Shown here one piece after another: positions 8,282-18,762 of a stretch of 64,000 bases of DNA. The stretch's first letter is position 1. Every line of letters starts with the position of its first letter. The notes beneath the pieces were generated by a model. That model worked only from the letters and a program-made list of their open reading frames with translations, had not been told where the DNA came from and searched no databases. Location of the stretch: the NCBI GenBank assembly GCA_014905825.1, contig JACGCN010000002.1, positions 186,001 through 250,000 on the forward strand, read 5' to 3'. The stretch is from Lyophyllum atratum (Eukaryota; Basidiomycota; Agaricomycetes; Agaricales; Lyophyllaceae). A program made the translations under genes and the position numbers.

Positions 8282-11200
8282 ATGCAGCGTGGATTAATGT
8301 ATAAACACGACTTTGCGGCTGGATTAAAGCAACACCAAGCATGTCAAATTCATGGCTGCCGTCTCAGTCTTGGCTGTGACTCAGGCTCTGTCCTTGAATG
8401 CACTTCTGACAAGCATCTGCCGTATTTCATGTTGCTTGGGGACTGTCTATCTGTTTTTGATTTCTTCCCAAACATCGGTCATGCTCTGCATGCATATACT
8501 TTCATGTCGTTATTTCGGTCGCTCGCACCCAGTGATTCATTCGCCGCAGATTTCACCTTGCCTTCTAAGCCACGTCATTCACATCTGACGGGCGGAGGAA
8601 AGCCTGTGAAGAGAAAAAACCATTTTTTTACTGTCGACGAAGTCAAGCCATTTATAATAAGCGACTTTGTAGGGTCCTCCGACGATTACACTTTGAAGTT
8701 TATTGACCATGTTGACAGCATGGGCCTTTTGAATTACCCACCCGGAGAGGGGTTTCTACATGCAAAAATACCCGTACATGAGCTTCCCAAACACATGTCC
8801 ATCACCAATGTCAAAAAGGTCGCGCGGCTTCACCATGTTTCTCTACCAAGTCGACCTTATGAAGCAGATTTGCTAAGTGCTTTTGACGGCCATGCTTGCT
8901 TGTCGTGTAACTTGTTGTCTACCGTATTCTCTATCAACCCGTCTCGTAAGGCCAAGCATAACACCGCACAGAAGGAAAGATATACCGCGGCAAAGGTCGC
9001 CAATGCCCACCCGGGCCAAGTATCTGACAACACACCCTTTCCCCCTCCTCCTCTAACACCTGAGCTTTCTCATACCATTATAAAGGATTTTTGCGCTGAC
9101 TCGTCGCCTAATATTCTAGAAGAAGCAGGTTGTGCCGTCTGTGGTACATTGGTCCCTGTTCACTCTTTGAGCCCTTTAAAACATATTAAACGCATGCTTC
9201 ATGTTCTGGAGGCACCCGGCGTTACAAGGGTAGAGAGGAAAACCAATAACCAACCAATCAAGAGTTATGCGGGTCCTGTGCTGGACTATTCATGCAACAG
9301 AGTCTGTAAGACGTGCAGGGTGCATATAAGAAAGGGGAACGTCCCTCCGCATGCTTTAGCAAATGGGCTTTGGCTCGGTAAAGTCCCAGAAGTTCTTTCT
9401 TCTTTGACTTTTATGGAGAGGCTGTTAATTGCACGGGTGCGCCACAACTGTAACTTTCTCCGAGTAGCATCCTCTGGCCGTCATAAGATGAGGGCACATC
9501 TTGTAGCTTTCGAATCACCAGTCCCAAAAATATATGATGCACTACCTCCTCCTGTGGAAGACCTTGACGATGTACTTGCTATCTTATTTACAGGTCCATG
9601 CAAACCAACAGACGAAGATTACCAACGTGCACCTGTCTTGGTGAGAAGGCGTGCGGTTAGAGCTGCTTTGGAATGGCTAGTTTTGAACCACTGCGACTAC
9701 TCAGACGTTGCAATATCAGATGAGAATCTCTCAAAATACCCTGAAGATTCTCCGCCGGTCTCCGTGGTGTACAAGCAAAGCAACACTAACAAGATTTCTG
9801 AAGCCATGAGTGTCCATGATAATGGTGATGAGGAAGGTATAGACTCCGGTGAAGTCCCATTCGTGGTACATGGATTGATGGGCGATCAGCTAGGTACAAA
9901 GTCAGTCGAATCCTTGAAAGGAATTGCCTTGAAGCACTGGAATTCCGGGGGCAAGGCACTTCGGGTAGGGCAGTCCGGAAAGATGGAGTCGATATATAAC
10001 AATCCTGATCTGTACCCTCAGATGTTTCCCTGGTTGTTTCCTTATGGTCTAGGCGGCATAGGTTCAACATCTCTTTCTGATTCGGCCCACAAGAAGCAGT
10101 TGCTAATGTATCACGATAAACGCTTCCAGAAAGACTTGGCCTTCCCGTTTGCTGCCTTTAGTCATCAACAGGTGAAGGCTAGTGCCACGGGGGGATACTT
10201 GCTAGCAGATAAGGCAAATTTCCAGGAAATTACTGATCGCTTACTCAATGTTGATCAAAACGTTCTTGCAGACATAGCAAGAAGGATGGAACGTGGTGAC
10301 GTAGTGAAACCTGAAACAGAAGAGGAAAAACTTTGTTTCCAGGTAATTAGAGATCTGGACCATGTCGGGGGAAAGGTAAATGGTTCTGTTACTAGCAAGA
10401 AGTTCATGCGGAATGAAATATGGTCCCTTGTTGCAAATCAAGGCGCTCCTTCATGGTATATTACACTCTCACCTGCCGATGTATGTCACCCCATATGTCT
10501 TTATTTCGCTGATTCAGATGAAAAGTTCGAGCCCATTTTAAGGACTGATGACCAGCGGTTCCGTTTAATTGCACAAAATCCCGTTGCCGCTGCCCGCTTC
10601 TTTGATTTCATGGTCAAGCTGTTCATCAAACATGTTCTTGGTTTCGGTTCAGATCATTCAGGCTTGTATGGTGAGACATCAGCCTACTATGGTACTGTGG
10701 AGCAGCAGGGCCGGCTGACTCTCCACCTCCATCTTTTACTTTGGATCAGAAATGGTTTAACACCTGATGAGGCGCGTAAGGCGATTATGGACCCAACATC
10801 TCCATTTCAGCGTGAACTTGTTCAATATTTGGAGGCAGTCCATCAAGGTGAATTTATCACCGGCACTCTAGATGAAGTTCGAGAGGCAGTTTCTGCTGCG
10901 TCTCAGGTACCAGAATATCAAAGTCCAATAATGACGCTACCTGAGCCACCTCCAGATGCATGTCTAGAAAAATGTACTGCCTGTGATGGCTGTAAAGAAT
11001 TGGAATCTTGGTGGTCACGATTTTCCTTTACTGTCGACGATATCCTGTTTAAGTCAAACATACATACATGCAGATCTAATATTAATAAGGACGGATCGCA
11101 AAACAAGAGCAGACAATATCAAGGTTGTTTAGATAACGCTTGGGGTACTTGTCGTGGCCGGTTCCCTCGGCCGATTTTCAAGCAGACTGAAGTCGATCCT

Positions 11201-14200
11201 GCCACTGGATCACTGAATATCAAAAAACTAGAGGCCTGGATTAACACTGTGTCAGCAGCTGTGTCTTATCTTTTTCGGTGCAATACCGACGTTACTAGTT
11301 TGCGGTCGGGGACCGCCATAAAGGGCGTCATGTACTATGTTACCAAGTATGTCACAAAAACGTCGCTCAAAACCCATGTAATTTTTGACACGGTGCGCTC
11401 TGTTTTTCAGAAAAACACTGAAGTATTAGGGGGGAGTGCACCACGCCAGGAGAAGGCGAGACAGCTCATGACAAAGATTGTAAATACGCTCACCGTAAAA
11501 ATGGAACTAGGCTCACCGTTGATATGCCTCTATCTTCTTGGTAACCCAGATCACTACACAAGTCACAAATATAAAGCTTTTTATTGGCGAACCTATGTCA
11601 TGGAAATGTTAGCTGCTTGGCCAGACCAAGAAGGCATCACCAATCGTTTGCCGGAGAAAGTGATGTTACTCCAACGTACTAATGGTAGAGTTGTGGGTTT
11701 GTCTCCTGTATATGATTATATCTATCGTGCACCTGAACTTGAATCAATGTCACTGTATGATTGGGTGTCGAGATGTACGCGCTTCAAGGGAGATGCTGAC
11801 GATGTCGAAATTATCCAAGAAGACGTTGAGCTTGACCTCGATATAGAGCAGGAACATGACTTCTGCAAAAAAAACAAGAGTCCAGCATATCCTGGACAGG
11901 AAAAAGGCCTTCCAGAGGGCGGTGGTAAAGGAGGCATGAGAAAGAAAACGAGTTCTACCATCCATAGTTTTCTGGAGAGCCATCCGTTGGCATCGACTCA
12001 CCGTGTTAGATGTCTAGATCCTTGTAACGGGTTTGTACCCAACTTTACTGGCCAAGCACTGCCACGTTATGATAGAGGTGATCGAGAATTTTATTGCGCC
12101 ACAATGCTTACCTTGTTTATGCCGTGGAGATCAGGCCTTGATCTCAAGAAAGAGGGGAAAACCTGGGATGATACCTTTGCAGATGCTGAATTCACTCCCA
12201 GGCATCGAACATTTATGAAAAATTTTAACATTCAATATGAATGCATGGATGCTCAAGATGACTTTCACGCTCAGATGAAAAAGGGAAATGCTTTGCTACC
12301 AAGCTGGATCAATGCACAGAGCTCTTTCATGGCAGAATTCCAGCAAGAGCAGCGGATTGATGACTTCACCTTTGATGAGACTAAGACCCAAGATGATGAC
12401 GAGCTAGGGTATTCTTCAGAACTTGGAAAGATGCGATTTGGAAAAGAGGAGACCATGCGAGAGATGTGCAGAATTATAAAAGATTCGGAATGGCACAATC
12501 CTGAAAGTGACTTGCTTCCTGATGATACCGATCTGGCTCCAGCGCCCCCTGAATTAGATATTCCCGGAAGTCAGTGGAAGGCATTAGTAGCAAAGGAAAG
12601 GGCGGCAATTCTTGAACGGAGGACAAAGAACATGCCCGAAAATGCTGGCTCCAATTTCCACAAGGGTGCAGATCCAAACGTTGTTGAAATTGTGGACAGA
12701 TCGTATCTGAACAAAAAATGCCAGACAGGGAAATGGAAGGCAACGATTAAAGAGATCGTACTTGAGTTTAAATTAAACAAGGAGCAGCAAAGAGCCTTCT
12801 CAATTATTGCAGCCCACGTCGCCAACCCAAATTCCGAGCCTCTGAAAATGTATATTGCGGGTATGGGTGGCACAGGAAAGTCACAGGTCTTGAAGGCAGT
12901 TATTAAATATTTTGAAACAAGGAAGGAGTCGCATCGGTTTGTAGCAGTGGCTCCAACTGGGACCGCCGCTGCGCTTTTGGGAGGCTCAACATACCATTCA
13001 ATTTTTGGGATATATGACATGTTTGAGCAAACTACCACCCAGCTTGCACAGGTGAAGTCACGACTTACTGGGGTGAATTATGTTTTCTTTGACGAGGTGT
13101 CTATGCTGTCGTGCCGGGATCTTTACAAGATTAGTGCTAGACTGGCGCAGGTGCTGGGAAACGCTGACACACCATTTGGCGGAATGAACATGATTTTTGC
13201 AGGCGACTTTGCTCAACTGCCTCCTGCCATGGGCGGAGAAGGAGTTGCATTGTATAGCCGAACGGTTGGGACTAAAGGGGCCACGCTAGTGCATCAGGAA
13301 GAGGCTATTGGGAAGGCATTATGGCAGCAAGTAACTACCGTGGTCATTCTTCGTAAGAACATGCGACAGACGCACAGCACACCAGAGGACAAAAAGTTGA
13401 GGAAGGCGCTGGAAAACATGCGCTACAAGTGTTGCACCCCAGAAGACCTTATCTTCTTGCGGTCTCTGAGATCGAGCAAGTCGCCTGGCCATCAAAGTAT
13501 GACTGAGAAACAGTTCAGGAATGTTTCAATCATTACCTCTTTTAACGCCGACAAGGATGCAATCAACCTGGTTGGCTCACAGCGTTTTGCACTTGAGACT
13601 AACCAAACCCTGACCGATTTCTATTCAGAAGATCTTGTCGCACCACCAGAGGATGCTGGTGATCGTGCAAAGAGAAAGGCTGCAGGTAATAGAACACGTG
13701 TTGAAAAGCAAAAGGTCTCGGAGAAGGTGCAGAAAGATTTGTGGGATTCCCCTCACTGTTCAAATAAGAAGCTGATTCCAGGTAAATTGTCTCTGTGCGT
13801 CGGCTTGCCTGTCATGATTCGCCAAAATCTGGCAACAGAGCTATGTATAACACGTGGTCAAGAGGCCTATGTCCACTCATGGATATCTGTACCAGGGACA
13901 TATGGCCAAAGGATTCTTGACACATTATTTGTTCGCTTGAAAGATGCTCCTACAACAGTTAAAGTTCCGGGCTTACCTGAAAATGTTGTACCACTCACAA
14001 AAAGCACTGTTTCCACCGTCTGTTATCTTCAAAACGATTCTCCACTAAACGTCTCTCGTACACAGGTTGAAGTCTTGCCAAATTTTGCGATGACAGAATA
14101 CTCCTCCCAAGGCAAGACTAGGGACTTCAATGTCGTTCACATACAGAATTGTCTCTCTCACCAGGCAATGTATACGTCCCTCTCGCGTGGTGTCTCAGCA

Positions 14201-15565
14201 AGGGGTACAATCACATTGCAAGGGTTCAACAGTAACAAAATCACAGGTGGTGCATCTGGACAGCTGCGTCAGGAATTCCGTGAATTAGAATTGCTGGATA
14301 ACATCACCTGTATGAGGTTTGAAGGTAAACTGCCTGAAGGCATGCATGACGCAGGCCGGCGAAACACATTGATTGACTCCTTCCGTGCTTGTAAAGGTAT
14401 AGATTACATGCCGCCTACTATTAATCCTGCCATCCGCTGGAGTAAATCTGATCCATTCTTGAGCTGGGTTCTTGAAGACGTAGATTGGAGCATACTCACA
14501 AAGCCAAGCAAAAATGCTTCATTGCAGCCAAAAAGCGTGTATGTCCCAGCAAGAGGCACAAATCCAGATTCTCGTAAGCAACAGCAATCTAATATTGAAC
14601 CACAGGGATACCAACACCAGAAGCGCAAACTACGGTTTGATGACGTAGCCCCCGTTGATCTGCTAAATGATATGCCGACCCAAAAAAGAAAGAAATCGTC
14701 GGAAGATACGGCATTGGCTGCCCTGAATCATAATCGTGACGAAGAGCCCCCGAGTGGTACACCCTGGAGAGATAATAGTTGTGCCTATGATGCAACAATG
14801 GCTGTCTTGCACAACGTTTGGAGACAAAATCCTGACGTTATGACAGGCTTGCTGAGCAACTTTAATCCTGAGCATCTTGGTCCGCTTATTGGAGGCTTCA
14901 ATGAACATGCTGGATCACAGTCTATTTCTCTTGAAAATGTTCGCGATGACCTGCGTTATGAGTTGTTCTCTCTCTCCCGAGCTACCTTCCCCTGGGGTAG
15001 ATACACAAGCGTCCACGAAATATTGGATAAGCTCTTATCTGCTTCTGATCACGTGATGTCATCTATTAGGATCTGTACAAGAGGTCATGTCGTCGGTCGC
15101 ATGCAGTCTTCCATCTCGAGTTCACTTGTCCCTGTATTGCGTGTCAATCCAAACACCTCTATACAAGACTACATCCGGCGCTTTCGCGTCCAATCAAGTT
15201 CCCGGTGTCGCACTTGTCGAAGGAATCTTATCAGAGTACATTCCTTTGTGCAGGCACCGCCTCTTTTGGCATTTGACTTAGCAAGCGGGAATTTGAAACT
15301 TGTAATGAACCTAACGGTCCCTATATCAACGCAGGCCGCTCAACAAACGGCGGAATACATGTTGTCTGGCATCATATACCATGGAAGGTATCATTTCACC
15401 TGTCGAGTGTTCTCACCAATTGGGTCTGTTTGGAAGCACGATGGTTTAGTCGCGGGGGGCACAATGACTTATGAAGGGAATATCGCTGACATTACTCTTG
15501 ATGATCTGGACAATCGTGCTCCAATCGTTGCTGTGTATGCTCGCCAACTTGTTGACATCACCTGA
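8282..15565 (+). CDS. Helitron Rep-helicase with C-terminal peptidase-like domain
   Basis: A single uninterrupted frame (2,427 residues from the first ATG) encodes a rolling-circle transposase. In order: a DUF6570-like N-terminal region with Cys pairs (about 8880-9750; AHALANGLWLGKVP-type block); a Helitron helicase-like/Rep region with HUH motif L-H-L-H at 10719-10730 and tyrosine motif YVTKYVTK near 11335; a Pif1-family helicase with Walker A GMGGTGKS near 12860, Walker B VFFDEVSML near 13083 and FAGDFAQLPP; and a final domain with N-S-C-A-Y-D-A (Cys at 14780) and Y-H-G-R-Y-H-F-T plus K-H-D-G (15388-15445). That final domain resembles a ubiquitin-protease-like Cys/His/Asp active site. No stops or frameshifts are seen, implying a recent, potentially autonomous copy. 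The true start is uncertain. Confidence 0.9.
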   Translation: MQRGLMYKHDFAAGLKQHQACQIHGCRLSLGCDSGSVLECTSDKHLPYFMLLGDCLSVFDFFPNIGHALHAYTFMSLFRSLAPSDSFAADFTLPSKPRHSHLTGGGKPVKRKNHFFTVDEVKPFIISDFVGSSDDYTLKFIDHVDSMGLLNYPPGEGFLHAKIPVHELPKHMSITNVKKVARLHHVSLPSRPYEADLLSAFDGHACLSCNLLSTVFSINPSRKAKHNTAQKERYTAAKVANAHPGQVSDNTPFPPPPLTPELSHTIIKDFCADSSPNILEEAGCAVCGTLVPVHSLSPLKHIKRMLHVLEAPGVTRVERKTNNQPIKSYAGPVLDYSCNRVCKTCRVHIRKGNVPPHALANGLWLGKVPEVLSSLTFMERLLIARVRHNCNFLRVASSGRHKMRAHLVAFESPVPKIYDALPPPVEDLDDVLAILFTGPCKPTDEDYQRAPVLVRRRAVRAALEWLVLNHCDYSDVAISDENLSKYPEDSPPVSVVYKQSNTNKISEAMSVHDNGDEEGIDSGEVPFVVHGLMGDQLGTKSVESLKGIALKHWNSGGKALRVGQSGKMESIYNNPDLYPQMFPWLFPYGLGGIGSTSLSDSAHKKQLLMYHDKRFQKDLAFPFAAFSHQQVKASATGGYLLADKANFQEITDRLLNVDQNVLADIARRMERGDVVKPETEEEKLCFQVIRDLDHVGGKVNGSVTSKKFMRNEIWSLVANQGAPSWYITLSPADVCHPICLYFADSDEKFEPILRTDDQRFRLIAQNPVAAARFFDFMVKLFIKHVLGFGSDHSGLYGETSAYYGTVEQQGRLTLHLHLLLWIRNGLTPDEARKAIMDPTSPFQRELVQYLEAVHQGEFITGTLDEVREAVSAASQVPEYQSPIMTLPEPPPDACLEKCTACDGCKELESWWSRFSFTVDDILFKSNIHTCRSNINKDGSQNKSRQYQGCLDNAWGTCRGRFPRPIFKQTEVDPATGSLNIKKLEAWINTVSAAVSYLFRCNTDVTSLRSGTAIKGVMYYVTKYVTKTSLKTHVIFDTVRSVFQKNTEVLGGSAPRQEKARQLMTKIVNTLTVKMELGSPLICLYLLGNPDHYTSHKYKAFYWRTYVMEMLAAWPDQEGITNRLPEKVMLLQRTNGRVVGLSPVYDYIYRAPELESMSLYDWVSRCTRFKGDADDVEIIQEDVELDLDIEQEHDFCKKNKSPAYPGQEKGLPEGGGKGGMRKKTSSTIHSFLESHPLASTHRVRCLDPCNGFVPNFTGQALPRYDRGDREFYCATMLTLFMPWRSGLDLKKEGKTWDDTFADAEFTPRHRTFMKNFNIQYECMDAQDDFHAQMKKGNALLPSWINAQSSFMAEFQQEQRIDDFTFDETKTQDDDELGYSSELGKMRFGKEETMREMCRIIKDSEWHNPESDLLPDDTDLAPAPPELDIPGSQWKALVAKERAAILERRTKNMPENAGSNFHKGADPNVVEIVDRSYLNKKCQTGKWKATIKEIVLEFKLNKEQQRAFSIIAAHVANPNSEPLKMYIAGMGGTGKSQVLKAVIKYFETRKESHRFVAVAPTGTAAALLGGSTYHSIFGIYDMFEQTTTQLAQVKSRLTGVNYVFFDEVSMLSCRDLYKISARLAQVLGNADTPFGGMNMIFAGDFAQLPPAMGGEGVALYSRTVGTKGATLVHQEEAIGKALWQQVTTVVILRKNMRQTHSTPEDKKLRKALENMRYKCCTPEDLIFLRSLRSSKSPGHQSMTEKQFRNVSIITSFNADKDAINLVGSQRFALETNQTLTDFYSEDLVAPPEDAGDRAKRKAAGNRTRVEKQKVSEKVQKDLWDSPHCSNKKLIPGKLSLCVGLPVMIRQNLATELCITRGQEAYVHSWISVPGTYGQRILDTLFVRLKDAPTTVKVPGLPENVVPLTKSTVSTVCYLQNDSPLNVSRTQVEVLPNFAMTEYSSQGKTRDFNVVHIQNCLSHQAMYTSLSRGVSARGTITLQGFNSNKITGGASGQLRQEFRELELLDNITCMRFEGKLPEGMHDAGRRNTLIDSFRACKGIDYMPPTINPAIRWSKSDPFLSWVLEDVDWSILTKPSKNASLQPKSVYVPARGTNPDSRKQQQSNIEPQGYQHQKRKLRFDDVAPVDLLNDMPTQKRKKSSEDTALAALNHNRDEEPPSGTPWRDNSCAYDATMAVLHNVWRQNPDVMTGLLSNFNPEHLGPLIGGFNEHAGSQSISLENVRDDLRYELFSLSRATFPWGRYTSVHEILDKLLSASDHVMSSIRICTRGHVVGRMQSSISSSLVPVLRVNPNTSIQDYIRRFRVQSSSRCRTCRRNLIRVHSFVQAPPLLAFDLASGNLKLVMNLTVPISTQAAQQTAEYMLSGIIYHGRYHFTCRVFSPIGSVWKHDGLVAGGTMTYEGNIADITLDDLDNRAPIVAVYARQLVDIT

Positions 15566-16068
15566 GCCGCTTCTGGAGTGCAGAACTCGGATATGCCGTT
15601 CATCGGCCCACTAGCACCAGTACGAAGAGAAGGAAAGCGGGCGAATCATAGAGATTGCGTGGGTCTTTATACCCCGGTAGAGATGGGACGGGATCAAGAG
15701 CGGATGCAGGTATTTCGGGAGACATGACGTCGAGATACGCCAAAAATAGATATATACACACAAAATACACTGGCTGCTTTCGACCGACCATATAATCACA
15801 ACCATCGGGCCCCCACACGCGGTATCCTGACGCCAAAAAGCCACCCAATGCACCAAAAAATCTGAAGCCACAAAGAAAATCGACATTGATCAAGGATCTG
15901 CCGGATGTCGCTGGGGACGACGCGCCTGGCGCAGCACACCCTCCATTCTGCATCCCTGTTTCGTGACAATGCACTCGCTGCACTTGCCCGTCCCGTCCAG
16001 CGGAGGCTCGAACACGCATGTATTGCTCGATTGCATTCCTTCCTTGTCTTTACAGCGGTCACACTATG
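15566..16068. other. Interval between Helitron and next gene
   Basis: Contains the possible Helitron 3' end and overlapping minus-strand open frames (up to 139 residues, 16019-15600). These have no recognisable domain and no conserved-looking composition. They could be 3' untranslated sequence of the minus-strand gene ending at 16069 or chance frames. Confidence 0.35.
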
Positions 16069-17725
16069 TCACAGGGAAAAAGTTAGAATTGTGTTGTCTT
16101 CATAGATTAGTAAACGGCGACGCACCGGACCAGGGCCGTTGATCCATCCACTGGTATCGACATCGTCCCCCCTCCTCGCCTTTTTCGTCCTGTCGCTGGT
16201 GTCTAGTTCACCCAAGGAGGCTTTTCGTTTGGTAGCCGCCGTCTTAGATATCTTCTTCTCCGATCTCCTCGCAGATCCGCGTGCGACAGCACTCCCCTCC
16301 TTCACATTCACACTCCCCCTCTCCCTCTCCTCCTCCTCATTATCCCCATCCCCCCGCCCCTCCGCCAACACCTCCTCAATCCGGTCCTCCACATCCTCAA
16401 TCCCACACCTGACCTCATACATCCTCCCCTTCACCTCCTCCCTCCTCCCCTCCCCCCTCCCCACCCCCGCCTGAACCCCCCAACTCTCCTCCCTCATCCC
16501 CTTATCCTCCCCCTCCAGCTCCCCAATCCTCCCCCGGAGCTCCACGACCCACGCGTCCTGCGCGCCACGCTCCAGGATGGCGTCTTCGATGGCGCATTCG
16601 GCTTCGAGGATGCGTCGGGAGAGGGAGCAGCGCGCGAGCTCGATGGTGTGTTTGCGGGAGTGGAGGGCGTGGAGGGAGGGGTAGAGGGACCAGGATTCGG
16701 AGCGGAGGAGGGTGTAGGTGTGTTCGAGATCGAGGAGGAGGGCGCGGAGGGCGGGGAGGGTGGTCGGGAGGGGTTCGGTGGATGCAGATCGGGGCAACGG
16801 ATAGTGGAAACTCGTTGTGGCCGGAGCGGAGAGCCTGGGAACCGTGATGGGGGTGGCTGAGAGGGCGTACGTCGAGGAAGATGCACAGGGAGGTAGAGGA
16901 TGGTGGAGGCTCGGTGTGGCTGGAGCTGCGGACTTCGGAAGTGTGGTGACGGTGGTCGGGAAGTTGTCTGCAGAGGTAGATGCAGAGGGAGGAGGGCTCG
17001 CTGCTGCTGAAGCGAGGCTGGTTGGGAAGATGTCCATAGAGGCAGATGCAGAGGGTGTCGGGGGGTGTTGAAGACTCGTAGCAGCCAGGGGAGCAGTCCT
17101 TGAACGTGCGGGCATCTTCTTCAGGGCCGCCGATGGAGCAGGAAGCTCAGGAGGAGATGACTGGCTGCCCCGACTGCCGCCCATGGGTTCCGTGTTATCC
17201 AAAGACGTCAATGATGACACAGGCGAGGGCGAGTCTGGCGTCTTCGGTCGGCCCTTATCCAACGCACTCGATCTCGTTTTGGAAACACCAGCCTTCTCGG
17301 CGCCGCCTCCCCGGCGCCGATCAATGCTCTTCTGCAACAGCGGTTTATTCCTCCTAACCTCGCCCTCGACTCTGCACACGAGGTGGTGCGTTAGACATTC
17401 AGAGCAGTTGTCCAACGCCCTCGGGGGCCTGAAGCGGCATGGCGTGCCCCGGTCCTTGCAGCTGTCGCACTGCACGGGGAAAAGGGAAAAGGGAAAAGGG
17501 AAAAGGGAAAAATGTGTTAGGTACGTTCGTTCGTTGGTTGGGAAATGGAAGGGTAAGACGCACTGGACCGGCTCCGGTCTGCCATCCCTTGTAGCTGAAC
17601 ATTGCTCCTTCGGTTGGTCCTTTCTTTCGTGAGATGGAGACTTTTTCGTGCGCGGCTTTACGTTTTGAGGCTGTTGTAGACCTTGTAGACACTGTTTCTA
17701 CATCTGGGGAGTCTGGAGACGGCAT
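16069..17725 (-). CDS. Cys-rich zinc-cluster-like coiled-coil protein
   Basis: Two exons (17725-17564, 17469-16069) give about 520 residues. Exon 1 starts MPSPDSPDVETVSTRST. Exon 2 opens with C-D-S-C-x5-P-C then N-C-x2-C-x7-C, a spacing reminiscent of the fungal Zn2Cys6 cluster. It is followed by a long Ser/Pro/Ala-rich low-complexity region (about residues 110-270), a likely coiled coil (about 275-400, rich in Leu/Glu/Arg) and a basic tail with KKARRG. A nuclear regulatory role is inferred from the cluster and basic patches, not shown. The intron contains a 7-bp microsatellite. The coiled-coil part is extremely GC-skewed, giving long open frames on the opposite strand. Confidence 0.65.
17478..17512. 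repeat. 7-bp microsatellite (GGGAAAA)5 inside an intron
   Basis: Five near-perfect GGGAAAA units lie within the only intron of the minus-strand Cys-rich gene. There they form a pyrimidine tract just upstream of the GTGCAG acceptor. Length variation here would change the polypyrimidine tract. Confidence 0.85.
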
Positions 17726-18762
17726 TTGTAGTATGTGGCAGAGGGTGAAGATCAGGTTGACGCGTCACTAAGGCACGACTGGCACTGTGTAGCGTGAGTT
17801 GAGGATATCATGGAAAAGAGAGAGAGAAGACGTACTATGTGTACTGCGAATCTGCCACTGCTGGATTTGCTGTGGGTCGTCGAGTGGTCTCTGGTAGTGG
17901 TAGTCGACCCTGCCAGCGAGCGGGTCTTTGACGCCGCATGATGGTCAACTGACAACGAGGCAACGACTGATCGGACTCTGCCGATGATTCACGTTTTCCT
18001 TACATACATAATCTGGGTGCGTCATAGTGGCACACCCCTGCTCACCGTTGCTCACGGCGCGCTCCGGACTACAGGAAGGTCTACTGATCTCCCAAGAAGA
18101 GCAGCGGATTGAGGCGAGAGCCTGCCTTCTTTATGGGAAGGGCCGCGTTTGGGTTAGGATTTGCCTAGGTAGGATGAGGATGCGCAGCCGCAGCCGTTCC
18201 AACGTCGTACGAGTACATGGCCGAATCCCCGAGGTACTGTGACGCTTTCTTTGATGAATATGGGCGTTTCGAACTGATACGGACTGCGCGAAGTAAGTGA
18301 TGTAGGACTTGCAGATTTTTGACACTGTTCCCGTCGGAATGCCGGGGTACGTCTTCGCCAGGTATGAAGTATCGAACATCCATAGCCAGTGCTCATCAGG
18401 CCTGTCGGATACTCCTCCAGATACAACATCTGCGTGGGAGGTTCAGGCCCAGGAAGTTCCGGGTTCGTCGTTCAACTTGAACGTCGATGTACCTAAGCTT
18501 CTCAGGGCCGTTCGCAAATGCAGCTTCAAAAATGCCAAGTCCCCGAGTCTCGAGCATCAATGCGTCCGCAGGGCCATGATATCGATACATAAGTCGATCA
18601 GGACTCTGTTCAGCACTCAGCGCTGGCACTCCCTGCCCTCAACGACCGGACCGCGGATCAGGGTCGACCTCACAGGGCGTCTCCGCAGCAAGTTGGGCCC
18701 ATCCTCTTAAATACCCTGGTATTGACACATTCGAAGGGCCTCGCCGAAGCACAACTGCAGAA
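17726..18762. other. Divergent intergenic region
   Basis: About 1 kb separates the starts of the minus-strand Cys-rich gene and the plus-strand P450, so it should hold both promoters. Short open frames on both strands (longest 133 residues, 18309-18710 plus) overlap each other and match nothing recognised. A CTTAAATA sequence near 18705 might serve as a weak TATA element for the P450. Confidence 0.35.

Larger units (their letters stand above)
7200..15620 (+). mobile_element. Helitron (autonomous type), ends not resolved
   Basis: The element is defined by the intact Rep-helicase gene. A weak candidate 3' end is GCCG-TTCAT-CGGC (15595-15607) followed by CTAG at 15611-15614, only 46 bp after the stop codon. 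A 4-bp stem is too short to be convincing. The 5' limit is not visible, so the outer coordinates are approximate. Confidence 0.5.

Noticed and set aside
15595..15614. Candidate Helitron 3' terminus GCCG-TTCAT-CGGC then CTAG
   Set aside because: Stem of only 4 bp and no comparison copy; recorded as weak in the mobile element entry but not accepted as the end.
15600..16019. 139-residue minus-strand open frame after the Helitron
   Set aside because: No recognisable domain, overlaps other frames, and the composition looks random.
16139..17632. Plus-strand open frames opposite the Cys-rich coiled-coil gene
   Set aside because: They are shadows caused by the strong GC and codon bias of the minus-strand gene.
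17752..17955. 67-residue Ser/Thr-rich minus-strand frame upstream of the Cys-rich gene
   Set aside because: Low complexity and lies in the promoter region; no evidence of a gene.
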